Below, in pieces: positions 16,409 to 24,767 of a stretch of 64,000 nucleotides of DNA. The position numbers and the translations under genes are program-made. The DNA comes from Streptomyces sp. NBC_00078 (GTDB lineage Bacteria > Actinomycetota > Actinomycetes > Streptomycetales > Streptomycetaceae). The stretch is taken from contig NZ_JAPELX010000001.1 in assembly GCF_026343335.1 (NCBI RefSeq), forward strand, positions 5,332,001-5,396,000, written 5' to 3'. The stretch's first letter is position 1, and each line of letters begins with the position of its first letter. The notes under the pieces were generated by a model, which did not search any database, was not told where the DNA came from, and worked only from the letters and a program-made list of their open reading frames with translations.

Positions 16409-16443
16409 GCGGTGGAGCAGGGCCACGCGCCCTGCTCCACCGC
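16409..16443 (+). terminator. perfect 15-bp hairpin between precursor and modifying genes
   Basis: Stem GCGGTGGAGCAGGGC (16409-16423), loop CACGC, and exact complement 16429-16443, starting 13 bases after the precursor stop. It probably attenuates transcription or stabilises the precursor mRNA, so peptide is made in excess over enzymes. There is no U-tract. Confidence 0.7.
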
Positions 16444-16465
16444 CTCGTGAGTGAAGGAGAAGCGG

Positions 16466-17938
16466 GTGCTTTCGTTTCGTTTGCGACTGGCCGACACCCG
16501 GAGCACGAACTGGCGCTGGGACACAGACCGTTGGGTAAACGGGCAGAGCTGGATCAGGCCGGCTCATGTAGCCGTCCTGGACGCAGAACTCGTGCCGGGT
16601 GACGGAACCGGCGTCTGTGCGCTGGTGAGAGAGGACAAGGGCGGGGAGGTGGACTTCACGTCAGTCCTTCTCCGCCCCGACGAGGTGCAGGTGTCGGCGG
16701 GCGTGTTCGGCACCGCGCCGCTGTACCTCGTAGCAGTCGGAGAAGACCTGTACGGCTCCTGGGACTTGGTGGACCTGCGGATCCACCTGCGACCTGACCG
16801 ACTCAATCCCCGGGTCGTGGCACGCACCCTGAGCAGACAACACCGCTACAGCGCGGACACCCTCTTCGAAGGGGTGTACCGGCTCACGGAACGCGCTACG
16901 GCCGTCTTCACGACCGCCGGACTCACGATCCTCTACCCCGAGCCCGCCCAGCACGTGCTGAAACCTCGAAAGCTGCGCGCGGATGTTGACCCCGTAGACG
17001 CTTTCGATGCGCTACTGAACGGGGTCATGGCCGAGTGGCCTTCCACGGCAAACTGCGTCGGCGTGGAACTCTCCGGCGGGGCCGACTCGGGCAACGTGTC
17101 TCTCTCAGCCGCCGCAGCAGGCTTCGGCTCCATCCACACATTTGGGCTGCTCATGGGCGGCCGGATCGGCTGGCTCCAACAAGCCAGACGCCGCATGCTG
17201 GCGGATCACCTGGGCCTGCGGGACACCTTTGTCCCAGCCATTCAGTACCCGCCCTTCGTGCCTGGTGGGGTACGGGAACGCGGAGCGCCGCACGATCCGG
17301 CAGGAGCCTTCTACCAGGAGGCTTTCGACGTCCTGCGCGGACACGTAGCCGCTCGTGGCTGCGAGGTGATCTTCACGGGCGGTGGTGGGGACGAGGTCAA
17401 TGCCTGCCACTCGCGTACGAACGCCGAACTTCCCGCAGCCGATCCCGTCCCGTGGCTCGGCGACAAGACCATCGAGGCCCTGGCCCAGGTGGACGAGAAC
17501 CTCGCCCCCATCCCCGTGCTCCCTGTACCCACGCTCGTGGCCTTCGGCCTGCACAACCCCGCCTACCTGCGACTCGGGATCTGGCCGATCGCTCCACTCG
17601 TCCACCCCCGAGTCGTCCGCTTCATGGAACAGCTGCCACACGAGCACAAACGGGGCAAGGCGATGTTCCGCAACCGCCTGCGGCGCGCGGGACTGCCCGA
17701 GTCCGTCGCGGCCCCCAGCGAACCGGAGAACTTCCTCGCGGTCATGGAGAGGGGCCTGCGAAGTTACGGTCTTCCGCTTCTGGACGACGTGCTTCGCGAG
17801 TCACTGCTGGTCGATCTCGGCTACGTTGATCCGGTCGCCCTGGCCCGGGCCCGGGATCACGCCGAGAAAGCCCCCGTGGTGCCTGACCTGCTGTGCGACA
17901 CACTCGCCCTGGAAGTCGGACTCCGGAGCCTTGCATGA
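16466..17938 (+). CDS. asparagine-synthetase-like amide-forming enzyme
   Basis: A 490-residue member of the asparagine synthetase B superfamily. The PP-loop pyrophosphatase signature ELSGGADSG is at residues 201-209, with FTGGGGDEVN further on and KRGKAMFRNRLRRAGLP near the C-terminus, all as in AsnB-like synthetases and lasso-peptide cyclases. The N-terminal part keeps a nucleophile-hydrolase-like fold pattern but has no Cys at position 2, so it should not use glutamine. GTG 16466 is chosen because AAGGAG ends six bases before it; an upstream in-frame GTG at 16451 lacks a site. It likely adenylates a carboxylate and forms an intramolecular or small-molecule amide. Stop overlaps the methyltransferase start. 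Confidence 0.8.
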   Translation: MLSFRLRLADTRSTNWRWDTDRWVNGQSWIRPAHVAVLDAELVPGDGTGVCALVREDKGGEVDFTSVLLRPDEVQVSAGVFGTAPLYLVAVGEDLYGSWDLVDLRIHLRPDRLNPRVVARTLSRQHRYSADTLFEGVYRLTERATAVFTTAGLTILYPEPAQHVLKPRKLRADVDPVDAFDALLNGVMAEWPSTANCVGVELSGGADSGNVSLSAAAAGFGSIHTFGLLMGGRIGWLQQARRRMLADHLGLRDTFVPAIQYPPFVPGGVRERGAPHDPAGAFYQEAFDVLRGHVAARGCEVIFTGGGGDEVNACHSRTNAELPAADPVPWLGDKTIEALAQVDENLAPIPVLPVPTLVAFGLHNPAYLRLGIWPIAPLVHPRVVRFMEQLPHEHKRGKAMFRNRLRRAGLPESVAAPSEPENFLAVMERGLRSYGLPLLDDVLRESLLVDLGYVDPVALARARDHAEKAPVVPDLLCDTLALEVGLRSLA

Positions 17939-18684
17939 GCAGCCTGGACATCGTGGAGGCGGAACGCCTCGAAGCGTCCAACCTCTTCTACCGGGATCCT
18001 GCGCTGTACGACAGCGCGCAGGCCGACAGTGACAGCGCCAGTGTCTGCCTGGAGCTCATCGACCGGCACTGCCCGGCAGCCCGCACTTTGCTGGACTTCG
18101 GCTGCGGTACCGGCAGGGATCTGGAGCTGCTGGCCCAGCGCTTCGACTGCACCGGCATTGATCTACAGCCCGGCCTGGTCGACTACGCGCGCCGCACGCG
18201 CCCCGGACTCGACTGCCGGGTCGGGGACATGCGTACTGTCCGACTCGGTCACACTGCTGACGTCCTGGTGTGCCTGGGGAACTCGCTCGCCTACGTGCAC
18301 GACAACGCGGACATCCAGGCAGCATTCCAGACATTCGCCGCGCACGCGCATCCGAACACCCTGCTCGTGTTGTGCTCCCCAATAGCCCCGATAGAGTCCC
18401 CGAGTCCTCAACAGGCTGGTGTCGAGACCCGCCTCGGGTCTGCCACCGTGGCCATCAGCTACGAGTGGGATCTGCGGACGCAGATCAACACCATGCGCCG
18501 GCACTGGGTGTTCGATTCGGGCGAGGAGTACCACGACTCCATCCGGCGACGTGTTCTCGGCCCTCGCGAACTGGAGCTGTACGCGCTCTCCGCCGGATTC
18601 AAGGTCCTGGAGATCGTGAACGAAGCAGGTGCACTGCCTGTCTCTGGCCCAAGCGCCTACACCGTAGCTCGCTATCAAGGGTGA
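17935..18684 (+). CDS. class I SAM-dependent methyltransferase
   Basis: A 249-residue methyltransferase with motif I LLDFGCGTGRD (residues 52-62), acidic post-motif GIDLQPGLVDYA, and VLVCLGNSLAYV as the motif IV region. The ATG overlaps the TGA of the synthetase-like gene (ATGA), so the two are coupled. The fold resembles small-molecule or peptide methyltransferases with a C-terminal beta-rich cap (YEWDLRTQINTMRRHWVF). In this context the likely substrate is the product of the neighbouring synthetase, perhaps a carboxyl or amine of the peptide; that is inference. Confidence 0.88.
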   Translation: MSSLDIVEAERLEASNLFYRDPALYDSAQADSDSASVCLELIDRHCPAARTLLDFGCGTGRDLELLAQRFDCTGIDLQPGLVDYARRTRPGLDCRVGDMRTVRLGHTADVLVCLGNSLAYVHDNADIQAAFQTFAAHAHPNTLLVLCSPIAPIESPSPQQAGVETRLGSATVAISYEWDLRTQINTMRRHWVFDSGEEYHDSIRRRVLGPRELELYALSAGFKVLEIVNEAGALPVSGPSAYTVARYQG

Positions 18685-18925
18685 AGCGTCGGCTAATTCC
18701 GTCGCAGCATGGAGAGATGGACCAGCCATCATCTGACTGTAAATGTCGCGGATGCTGGCGCGTTGCTCGACGCGGGAGGCGGTCGGGTTGGCACAGCCCC
18801 CTGTCGAATACGGCGATCCGGAATGATCGGAGATTCGTCGTCAGCCACATGGTTCAGGTGGCCCGCCAGTACGGGCTGAGCCATCAGATGCACAGCATCG
18901 AGGGCATCCGAAGGGACCAGTAGAG
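18685..18925 (+). pseudogene. remnant gene between methyltransferase and YdcF-like gene
   Basis: About 240 bases with lower coding quality. A start-like frame at 18709 (MERWTSHHLTVNVADAGALLDAG) runs out without a clear domain. A frame ending at 18923, immediately before the next start, reads VVSHMVQVARQYGLSHQMHS. The two lie in different frames and look like the ends of one internally deleted gene, but neither family is recognised. Confidence 0.35.
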
Positions 18926-19615
18926 ATGAGTCAGGGAGTGCCAGTGCCCAAGCACGAGCGGCGCCAGATCACCGACGAGCAGTTCCACGACGCGACGCTG
19001 ATCTGGGACTACCACCGGATGCGCCATGAGCAGCGGCCCTGCTCGGCGGCGATCGGCCTGGGCAGCCACGACCTCGGCGTCGCCACCACGGCCGTCAACC
19101 TCTACCGCGCTGGCCTTTTCCCGGTCGTGGTCTTCAGCGGCGGCAACAGCCCCACCACCCGCACCCGCTTCCCGCGCGGCGAGGCGGTCCACTACCGCGA
19201 GCATGCGCTGAGTCTGGGTGTGCCGAACGAGGCCATCCGGGTCGAGCCGAAGGCAGCCAACACCGGCCAGAACATCACCTTCTCCCGCGAGCTGCTGGCC
19301 GAGGCCGGCATCGCGGTCGAGTCGCTGCTGCTGATCTCCAAGCCGTACATGGAGCGCCGCTCGTATGCGACGTGCCGCAAGTTGTGGCCGGAGGTTGAGG
19401 TCGTGTGCGCCTCCGAGCCGCTGGAGTTGGACGACTACATCAAGTCGATCGGCGACGAGAAGCTCGTCGTCGACATGCTCGTCGGCGACCTGCAACGGGT
19501 GATCGAGTACCCGAAGCTCGGCTTCGCCGTCGAGCAGGACGTACCGGGCGATGTGAGTAGCGCTTACGAGCGCCTCCTGGACGCCGGCTTCGACAGTCGC
19601 GTCGTCAGTACCTGA
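18926..19615 (+). CDS. YdcF/SanA/ElyC-type DUF218 protein
   Basis: A 229-residue DUF218 protein. Seen: AIGLGSHDLGVATTAVNLYRAG, VVFSGGNSP, EAVHYREHALSLGVP and NTGQNITFSRELL, the usual YdcF series with a DUF218 metal/nucleotide-type pocket. No membrane helix, so unlike SanA/ElyC it should be cytosolic. Start ATG 18926 with a weak upstream site; a GTG three codons in is possible. YdcF-like proteins recur beside peptide and nucleoside clusters in actinomycetes, but their reaction is not established. It is the last plus-strand gene of the locus. Confidence 0.8.
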   Translation: MSQGVPVPKHERRQITDEQFHDATLIWDYHRMRHEQRPCSAAIGLGSHDLGVATTAVNLYRAGLFPVVVFSGGNSPTTRTRFPRGEAVHYREHALSLGVPNEAIRVEPKAANTGQNITFSRELLAEAGIAVESLLLISKPYMERRSYATCRKLWPEVEVVCASEPLELDDYIKSIGDEKLVVDMLVGDLQRVIEYPKLGFAVEQDVPGDVSSAYERLLDAGFDSRVVST

Positions 19616-19647
19616 TCCGCTGAGCATCGGGCCGAAGTGGCAGGTGT

Positions 19648-20043
19648 TCAGGAGCCGGGAAGCAGCGCGAGCACGGTGGACTGGACGAGCTGGGCAGCGG
19701 TGAGGAGGTTGGGGATGCCCCCGCAGCGTTCGACGAGGTTCTGGAGCATGTAGCGCAGGGTGCCGGGATCGCGTTCGGGTTCGTCCAGGCGCGGGGTGAT
19801 CACGTCGAGATCGCGCAGGGCGGCGTCCACTTCGGGGTACTGGCCGCGCAGTTCTTCCAGGCGGCGTCGGAGTCCCTCGATGCTTTCGCGGGCTTCGGTG
19901 ACGGCTTCGTTGGTGATGTTGTTGGTCTGGCTGACGTTCTGGGAGAACGCTGCAGCTTGGGCGGGCCCGGTCATGTGACCGGTGTTGATGATCCCGAAGT
20001 TGGGACCGTTCGGGGCCGGGTCGGGCTGGCGGCGGATGGGCAT
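19648..20043 (-). CDS. helical protein with N-terminal amyloid-like motif
   Basis: A 131-residue protein. Residues 15-41 contain NFGIINTGHMTGPAQAAAFS, a Gly/Asn/Gln-rich segment that matches the last 27 residues of the gene just upstream (17 of 27 identical). The rest is helical (EARESIEGLRRRLEELRGQY; NLVERCGGIPNLLTAAQLVQ) and ends in a short hydrophobic tail. Motifs of this G-x-M-x-GP-x-QA type resemble bacterial amyloid-signalling (BASS/RHIM-like) motifs that pair receptors and effectors encoded side by side. Begins 25 bases after the upstream stop. Function is inference. Confidence 0.6.
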   Translation of the reverse strand: MPIRRQPDPAPNGPNFGIINTGHMTGPAQAAAFSQNVSQTNNITNEAVTEARESIEGLRRRLEELRGQYPEVDAALRDLDVITPRLDEPERDPGTLRYMLQNLVERCGGIPNLLTAAQLVQSTVLALLPGS

Positions 20044-20068
20044 GCGGGGCTCCAGGGGGTCTTGCCGG

Positions 20069-20454
20069 TCAGTTCGTCATGGAGGGGTTGGCGGAGAGCG
20101 GTGCGGCCTGCACGGGGCCGGTCATAGTGCCGCCGTTCATGACGCCGAAGTTGTAGATCGCGGTGGCCTGTTGCTGGTAGGCGGCGATGTCGACGTTGTG
20201 GTTGCGCAGGAAGATCTCGGTGGAGTCAAAGACGCGGCGCTGCATCATCTGCACGTAGTAGCGGGCGTCGTCATTCGTGTGCATGTCTTCGATCCAACGG
20301 ACGCTGTTGACCTCGCGAAGGCTGACCGGCCCGCTGCCGGGATCGAGTTCTGGGCGCTTGCGCGGCTTGCGGCGTATGAGCCGGTCGAGCCCGAGGTAGA
20401 TGTCACCGAGGGCGTTGAAGGCTGTGCGGCTGAGCCACTTGAGGGAAGAGGATG
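20069..20454 (-). pseudogene. 5'-truncated protein with C-terminal amyloid-like motif
   Basis: A frame ending at 20069 whose last 27 residues (NFGVMNGGTMTGPVQAAPLS...) match the motif of the following gene. Upstream it reads WLSRTAFNALGDIYLGLDRL, VNSVRWIEDMHTNDDARYYV and STEIFLRNHNVDIAAYQQQA, a plausible helical effector-like domain. The only in-frame ATG is at MHTNDD. The good sequence runs without a start up to the integrase start at about 20452, where it stops making sense, so the 5' end appears lost at a junction. If translated from the internal ATG it would give about 70 residues. Confidence 0.5.
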
Positions 20455-21711
20455 GTCCCGACTGCCGACCACGGCATCGGTAAGCGTTGGCAGGTCCGTT
20501 ACCGCGACCTGGACGACCGCCAGCGCAAGGAGAACTTCCACACGAAGGCCGAGGCGGACAATCGCGCCGCCGAGGTCGACGTCGAGATCCGGCAGGGCTC
20601 CTACGTCGTCCCCGCCGAGACGAAGCAGACGCTCGTCGCCTACGCACAGAAGTGGCTCGACGCGAACTCCGTCGGCCCGACGACTGCGCTCCGCTATGAG
20701 GCGACGGTCCGCAACCACATCACCGAGCATCTCGGCCGACGCGAGATGCGATCCCTCAACCAGCCCTCGATCATCCAGGGTTGGATCCGGACGCTCCAGG
20801 ACAGCGGCCTCGAAGTGTCGACGATCGAGGGCATCTTCGACATCCTCTCCAGCATCCTCGGCGCGGCCGTGGAGGACGGGCTGCTGCCGAAGAACCCCTG
20901 CAAGGCGAAGTCGGTCAAGCTGCCGACGGCGACCAAGAAGAAGGTCATCCCTTGGTCGTTGGAGCGCGTACGCGCCGTCATCGCCGGGCTGCCGAAGCGC
21001 TTCCAGACAGGCGGCAAGCTCGCCTTCGGCTGCGGCCTGCGCCAGGGCGAGGTGTTCGGCTTCGCCGTCGAGGACATCGACTTCAAGGGCGGCTGGATCC
21101 ACGTCAACCGCCAGGTACGGCTTGTCGGTACGAAGCCCGTCTTCGCCCTGCCCAAAGGCAACAAGATCCGGTCAGTGCCCCTGCCGGCCCAACTTGCCGC
21201 CGCTTTCAAGGCCCACATGAAGGCGTTCCCGCCCGTCGCCGTCACCCTGCCCTGGGCCAAGCCGGACGGTGAACTGAAGACCTTCTGCCTCCTCTTCGTC
21301 GACGAGAAGAGCCGGGCCTACAACCGCAGCGTCTTCAACATGGGCGACTGGAAGCGCGCCCTGGCCGCCGCTGGCGTGATTCCTCCCCGCGAGCGCGGAG
21401 CGCGCTACCTCCAGGCGGCTCCGGAAGACGGCATGCACGCCCTCCGGCACGCGTACGCCTCCGTGCTCCTGGACGCGGGGGAGAGCATCAAGGCGCTCTC
21501 CGAGTACCTCGGCCACTCGGATCCTGGTTTCACGCTGCGGACGTACACGCACCTGCTGCCATCCAGCGAGACCCGCACCCGCAAGGCGATCGACGACGCC
21601 TTTACGGAAACGGAAGCCGAGGCGGAAGACGACGCCGACCCGCCCGCTACCCAGGGCACATCAGTGCCCCCAGCGAAATCAATGTGCCCTCAATGTGCCC
21701 TGGCCGCCTGA
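20452..21711 (+). CDS. tyrosine recombinase (integrase) of the integrated element
   Basis: A 419-residue phage/ICE-type integrase. Seen: N-terminal arm/SAM-like regions (YAQKWLDANSVGPTTALRYE, TVRNHITEHLGRREM), then the catalytic domain with GCGLRQGEVFGFA (first Arg), HALRHAYASVLLDAG (HxxR), LGHSDPGFTLRTYTH with the His/Trp-position His and nucleophile Tyr. The start MVPTADHGIGKRWQVRYRD is a few residues shorter than usual and lies at the junction with the truncated gene upstream. Its 3' end contains the arm-type repeats, and it is 70 bases from attR, as expected for a site-specific element integrase. Confidence 0.92.
   Translation: MVPTADHGIGKRWQVRYRDLDDRQRKENFHTKAEADNRAAEVDVEIRQGSYVVPAETKQTLVAYAQKWLDANSVGPTTALRYEATVRNHITEHLGRREMRSLNQPSIIQGWIRTLQDSGLEVSTIEGIFDILSSILGAAVEDGLLPKNPCKAKSVKLPTATKKKVIPWSLERVRAVIAGLPKRFQTGGKLAFGCGLRQGEVFGFAVEDIDFKGGWIHVNRQVRLVGTKPVFALPKGNKIRSVPLPAQLAAAFKAHMKAFPPVAVTLPWAKPDGELKTFCLLFVDEKSRAYNRSVFNMGDWKRALAAAGVIPPRERGARYLQAAPEDGMHALRHAYASVLLDAGESIKALSEYLGHSDPGFTLRTYTHLLPSSETRTRKAIDDAFTETEAEAEDDADPPATQGTSVPPAKSMCPQCALAA
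21653..21701 (+). repeat. arm-type integrase repeats, right
   Basis: ATGTGCCCT at 21682-21690 and 21693-21701 (11-base period) plus one inverted copy AGGGCACAT at 21653-21661, all within the 3' end of the integrase gene. The direct pair has the same sequence and spacing as 11278-11297 near attL. Confidence 0.55.
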
Positions 21712-21778
21712 CGGCCCCTCTCCGGCACTGAAAAGGGCGAGGCCCGAGGACCCCGCCCGCTACCAACGAAACCCCAGG

Positions 21779-22210
21779 TCACGGCCACACAAGGCAATAA
21801 GGCTGATGCCCCGCCTCATGCAACCGATGGCTGAAGTCCTGCCACTCGTGCAGCAGTTGGTAGACGTTGAACGCGTCGCGCGGGCCGCCGCGGTCCGGGA
21901 CCGTCGACCAGATGAAGGCTGCCGCGCCCACGGCTTCCTCGCCTATGCCGCGCAGGGGGTCGACGACCGTCATGGGGAGCTTGACGACCGCGTAGTCGGG
22001 GTGCAGGACGACCAGTTCGAGCGGCGGGACCTTGTGGAGGGGGACGCCTTCGATGCCCGTCAGCACCATCGCCGCCATCGTCTCCGGTTTGATCTTGGTG
22101 AACATGCCGTTCATGCCGAGCTCGTCGCCGCCGAGTTCCTCGGGGCGCATCGAGATCGGGACGCGGGCCGCGGTCGCGCCGTCCGGCGCGCCGAAGTACT
22201 TGTACGTCAC
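21779..22210 (-). CDS. conserved actinobacterial protein, integration target
   Basis: A 143-residue protein of unknown function, probably conserved in Streptomyces. Features: TYKYFGAPDGATAARVPISM at the start, GMFTKIKPETMAAMVLTG, LELVVLHPDYAVVKLPM, and the C-terminal HEWQDFSHRLHEAGHQPYCL. GTG 22210 is chosen because upstream codons are low-complexity. The 3' end lies in attR: the last seven codons come from the inserted element but encode the same PYCLVWP as the displaced copy at 11095. No catalytic motif or membrane segment is evident. Divergent from hemL. Confidence 0.8.
   Translation of the reverse strand: MTYKYFGAPDGATAARVPISMRPEELGGDELGMNGMFTKIKPETMAAMVLTGIEGVPLHKVPPLELVVLHPDYAVVKLPMTVVDPLRGIGEEAVGAAAFIWSTVPDRGGPRDAFNVYQLLHEWQDFSHRLHEAGHQPYCLVWP
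21801..21854. repeat. attR: right junction of the integrated element
   Basis: Identical to 11117-11170 over 54 bases and part of the target gene's coding end. The element supplies a replacement tail to its left (21779-21800) that still encodes PYCLVWP-stop through synonymous codons, so the target protein is unchanged by integration. Confidence 0.9.
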
Positions 22211-22752
22211 CCCCACCCGACCACCATTCCTGCTCCCCGCCCGGAGCGGCTCGCCCCGCCGGTCGATCCGCCGGTCGGTCCGATCGGGCTCAATCGGTAC
22301 ACCCTGCGCCTGACGGGCTTCGGCCTCCTCCGCCTCGCGTCGGTGCTTTCCCCGCCGGGCACGTCGAGGACCCAGGTCGTCAGTCCCCTCGCCCAGTCCG
22401 CCACCGCGATGCATATCTCCACCCGACTGCTTTTCTAGGATGCGTGGGCCCCGCCGCGCAACCCGATCATCGTGTCAGTGACCTCCCCCACGGCCGCCCG
22501 CCGAAACGTGCGTTGAAACACCTGTCCGCAGGATCTTCGCAGCCTCTGAACAAGCCTCCGTACACCTATACGTACGCCAGGGCCGTTTGAGCTGTGTGTA
22601 TCAGGTCCCAGTTTCGCAGATCGCGCGAGGAGGCGGCTGTCTCTCGGGTCAGCAGCAGCGCTCGCGGCCGCCCGCTCACCCTGGCCTACCCTGAGGATGT
22701 CCCTTGCAACCGGAGCCGGGTAAGTCGGAGAAGGTCGGAGAAGTCGCAGGTC
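22211..22752. other. divergent intergenic region upstream of hemL
   Basis: About 540 bases between the target gene and hemL. It should hold the hemL promoter, but no clear -35/-10 pair was identified. A short direct repeat (GTCGGAGAAGGTCGGAGAAGTCGCAGG) lies just before the hemL start. Open frames over 22290-22440 are wrong-strand translations. Confidence 0.4.
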
Positions 22753-24072
22753 ATGAGCGAACTGCCATATTCATACGAAGCGCCTGTCTCACAGGCACTG
22801 TTCGACCGGGCCGCGGCCGTCACGCCCGGCGGCGTGAACTCCCCGGTGCGAGCCTTCCGTGCAGTGGGCGGTACGCCCCGCTTCATGGTGTCGGGTACGG
22901 GCCCGTATCTGACGGACGCGGACGGGCGGGAGTACGTCGACCTGGTGTGTTCCTGGGGTCCGATGATCCTCGGGCACTCCCGCCCCGAGGTCGTCGCGGC
23001 CGTTCAGGACGCCGTCTCGCGCGGCACCTCCTTCGGGACGCCCGGCGAGGGCGAGGTCGCCCTGGCCGAGGAGATGGTCGGGCGGATCGAGCCCCTTGAG
23101 CAGGTGCGGCTCGTGTCCAGCGGGACCGAGGCGACCATGAGCGCCATCCGGCTCGCCCGCGGGTTCACGCGGCGCACCAAGGTGATCAAGTTCGCCGGGT
23201 GTTATCACGGTCACGTCGACTCGCTGCTGGCTGCCGCGGGCAGCGGTGTGGCCACCTTCGCGCTGCCCGACACCCCCGGCGTCACCGGCGCCCAGGCCGG
23301 CGACACGATCGTCCTTCCCTACAACGACCTGGAGGCCGTCCACGAGGCCTTCCACCGGCACCCCGGTGAGATCGCCTGTGTGATCACCGAGGCCTCGCCC
23401 GGGAACATGGGCGTCGTACCGCCGCAGCCCGGCTTCAACCAGGGACTGAAGGACGCCTGCTCGAAGAACGGCGCGCTCTTCATCTCCGACGAGGTCATGA
23501 CAGGCTTCCGGACCAGCCGTGCCGGGTGGTTCGGGATCGACGGGGCCAGGCCCGACCTGATGACCTTCGGGAAGGTGATGGGGGGTGGCTTCCCGGCCGC
23601 CGCCTTCGGTGGTCGTGCCGAGGTGATGGCGCACCTCGCGCCCGCCGGGCCCGTCTACCAGGCCGGCACTCTCTCCGGGAACCCGGTCGCCACGGCGGCC
23701 GGCCTCGCCCAGCTGCGGCTCCTCGACGAGGCCGCCTACGACAAGGTCGACACGGTGTCGGAGACCGTCCGGTCGCTCGTCACCGAGGCGCTCACCAAGG
23801 AAGGCGTCGCACACCGGCTGCAGAACGCCTCCAACATGTTCTCCGTCTTCTTCGCGGACCGTGAGGTCCGCGACTACGAGGACGCCAAGAAGCAGGAGTC
23901 CTTCCGCTACACCGCGTTCTTCCACTCGATGCTGGCGCAGGGCGTCTATCTGCCGCCCTCGTCCTTCGAGTCCTGGTTCGTGTCCACGGCCCACGACGAA
24001 CAGGCCGTACAGCGCATCGCCGACGCCCTTCCGGCGGCGGCCCGAGCGGCGGCGGAGGCCAAGGCAGCATGA
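22753..24072 (+). CDS. hemL: glutamate-1-semialdehyde 2,1-aminomutase
   Basis: A 439-residue PLP enzyme that makes 5-aminolevulinate from glutamate-1-semialdehyde in C5 tetrapyrrole synthesis. Seen: [72 protein letters not shown] and the PLP-lysine segment [21 protein letters not shown] 22753 gives the normal N-terminus; the longer upstream frame is spurious. Its stop overlaps the phosphatase start. The heme link fits the cytochrome c maturation genes downstream. Confidence 0.97.
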   Translation: MSELPYSYEAPVSQALFDRAAAVTPGGVNSPVRAFRAVGGTPRFMVSGTGPYLTDADGREYVDLVCSWGPMILGHSRPEVVAAVQDAVSRGTSFGTPGEGEVALAEEMVGRIEPLEQVRLVSSGTEATMSAIRLARGFTRRTKVIKFAGCYHGHVDSLLAAAGSGVATFALPDTPGVTGAQAGDTIVLPYNDLEAVHEAFHRHPGEIACVITEASPGNMGVVPPQPGFNQGLKDACSKNGALFISDEVMTGFRTSRAGWFGIDGARPDLMTFGKVMGGGFPAAAFGGRAEVMAHLAPAGPVYQAGTLSGNPVATAAGLAQLRLLDEAAYDKVDTVSETVRSLVTEALTKEGVAHRLQNASNMFSVFFADREVRDYEDAKKQESFRYTAFFHSMLAQGVYLPPSSFESWFVSTAHDEQAVQRIADALPAAARAAAEAKAA

Positions 24073-24767
24073 GCGACAGCAACAACACGGCGGGCAGCGA
24101 CATCACGGTCGTACACGTCATGCGGCACGGTGAGGTCGCCAACCCGGACGGGGTGCTGTACGGGCGGCTCGCCGGGTACCACCTGTCCGAACTCGGACGG
24201 CAGATGGCCGACCGGGTCGCCGAGCACCTCGCGCCCCGCGACATCACCTACGTCTGCGCCTCCCCGCTGGAGCGGGCCCAGGAGACGGCGACCCCGATCG
24301 CCAAGGCGCACGGGCTCGACCTCGCCACCGACGAGCGCCTCATCGAGGCCGACAACGTCTTCCAGGGCAAGACCTTCGGGGTGGGCGACGGCGCGCTGCG
24401 CAATCCCGGGAACTGGAAGCACCTCGTCAACCCGTTCAAGCCGTCCTGGGGCGAGCCCTACGTCGACATCGTCGTACGGATGATGCGGGCGCTGGACGCC
24501 GCCAAGGACCAGGCGCGTGGGCACGAGGCCGTGCTGGTCAGTCATCAGCTGCCGATCTGGATCGTGCGCTCGTACGTCGAGAAGCGGCGGCTGTGGCACG
24601 ACCCGCGCAAGCGGCAGTGCACGCTCGCCTCGCTGACGAGCTTCACGTACCAGGGCGACAGGCTCGTGTCCGTCGGCTACAGCGAGCCGGCCATCGACCT
24701 CGTACCCGCCCATCTCCGGGCCGGTGCCAAGCCGGTGCAGGGGAAGTCGAAGGCCTTCGGTGCGTAG
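24069..24767 (+). CDS. histidine phosphatase family protein
   Basis: A 232-residue phosphoglycerate-mutase-like phosphatase. Seen: the phosphohistidine box [35 protein letters not shown] and [14 protein letters not shown] with the second catalytic His. It overlaps hemL by four bases (ATGA). The family covers phosphomonoesterases of many substrates; specificity cannot be read here. The same hemL-phosphatase pairing is, from memory, conserved in Streptomyces. Confidence 0.9.
   Translation: MSDSNNTAGSDITVVHVMRHGEVANPDGVLYGRLAGYHLSELGRQMADRVAEHLAPRDITYVCASPLERAQETATPIAKAHGLDLATDERLIEADNVFQGKTFGVGDGALRNPGNWKHLVNPFKPSWGEPYVDIVVRMMRALDAAKDQARGHEAVLVSHQLPIWIVRSYVEKRRLWHDPRKRQCTLASLTSFTYQGDRLVSVGYSEPAIDLVPAHLRAGAKPVQGKSKAFGA

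Noticed and set aside
16279-17938. Classical lasso-peptide cluster
   Set aside because: The synthetase resembles a lasso cyclase and the core could form an 8-residue ring, but there is no leader-binding (B1) or transglutaminase-type protease (B2) gene and no Thr two residues before the candidate core.
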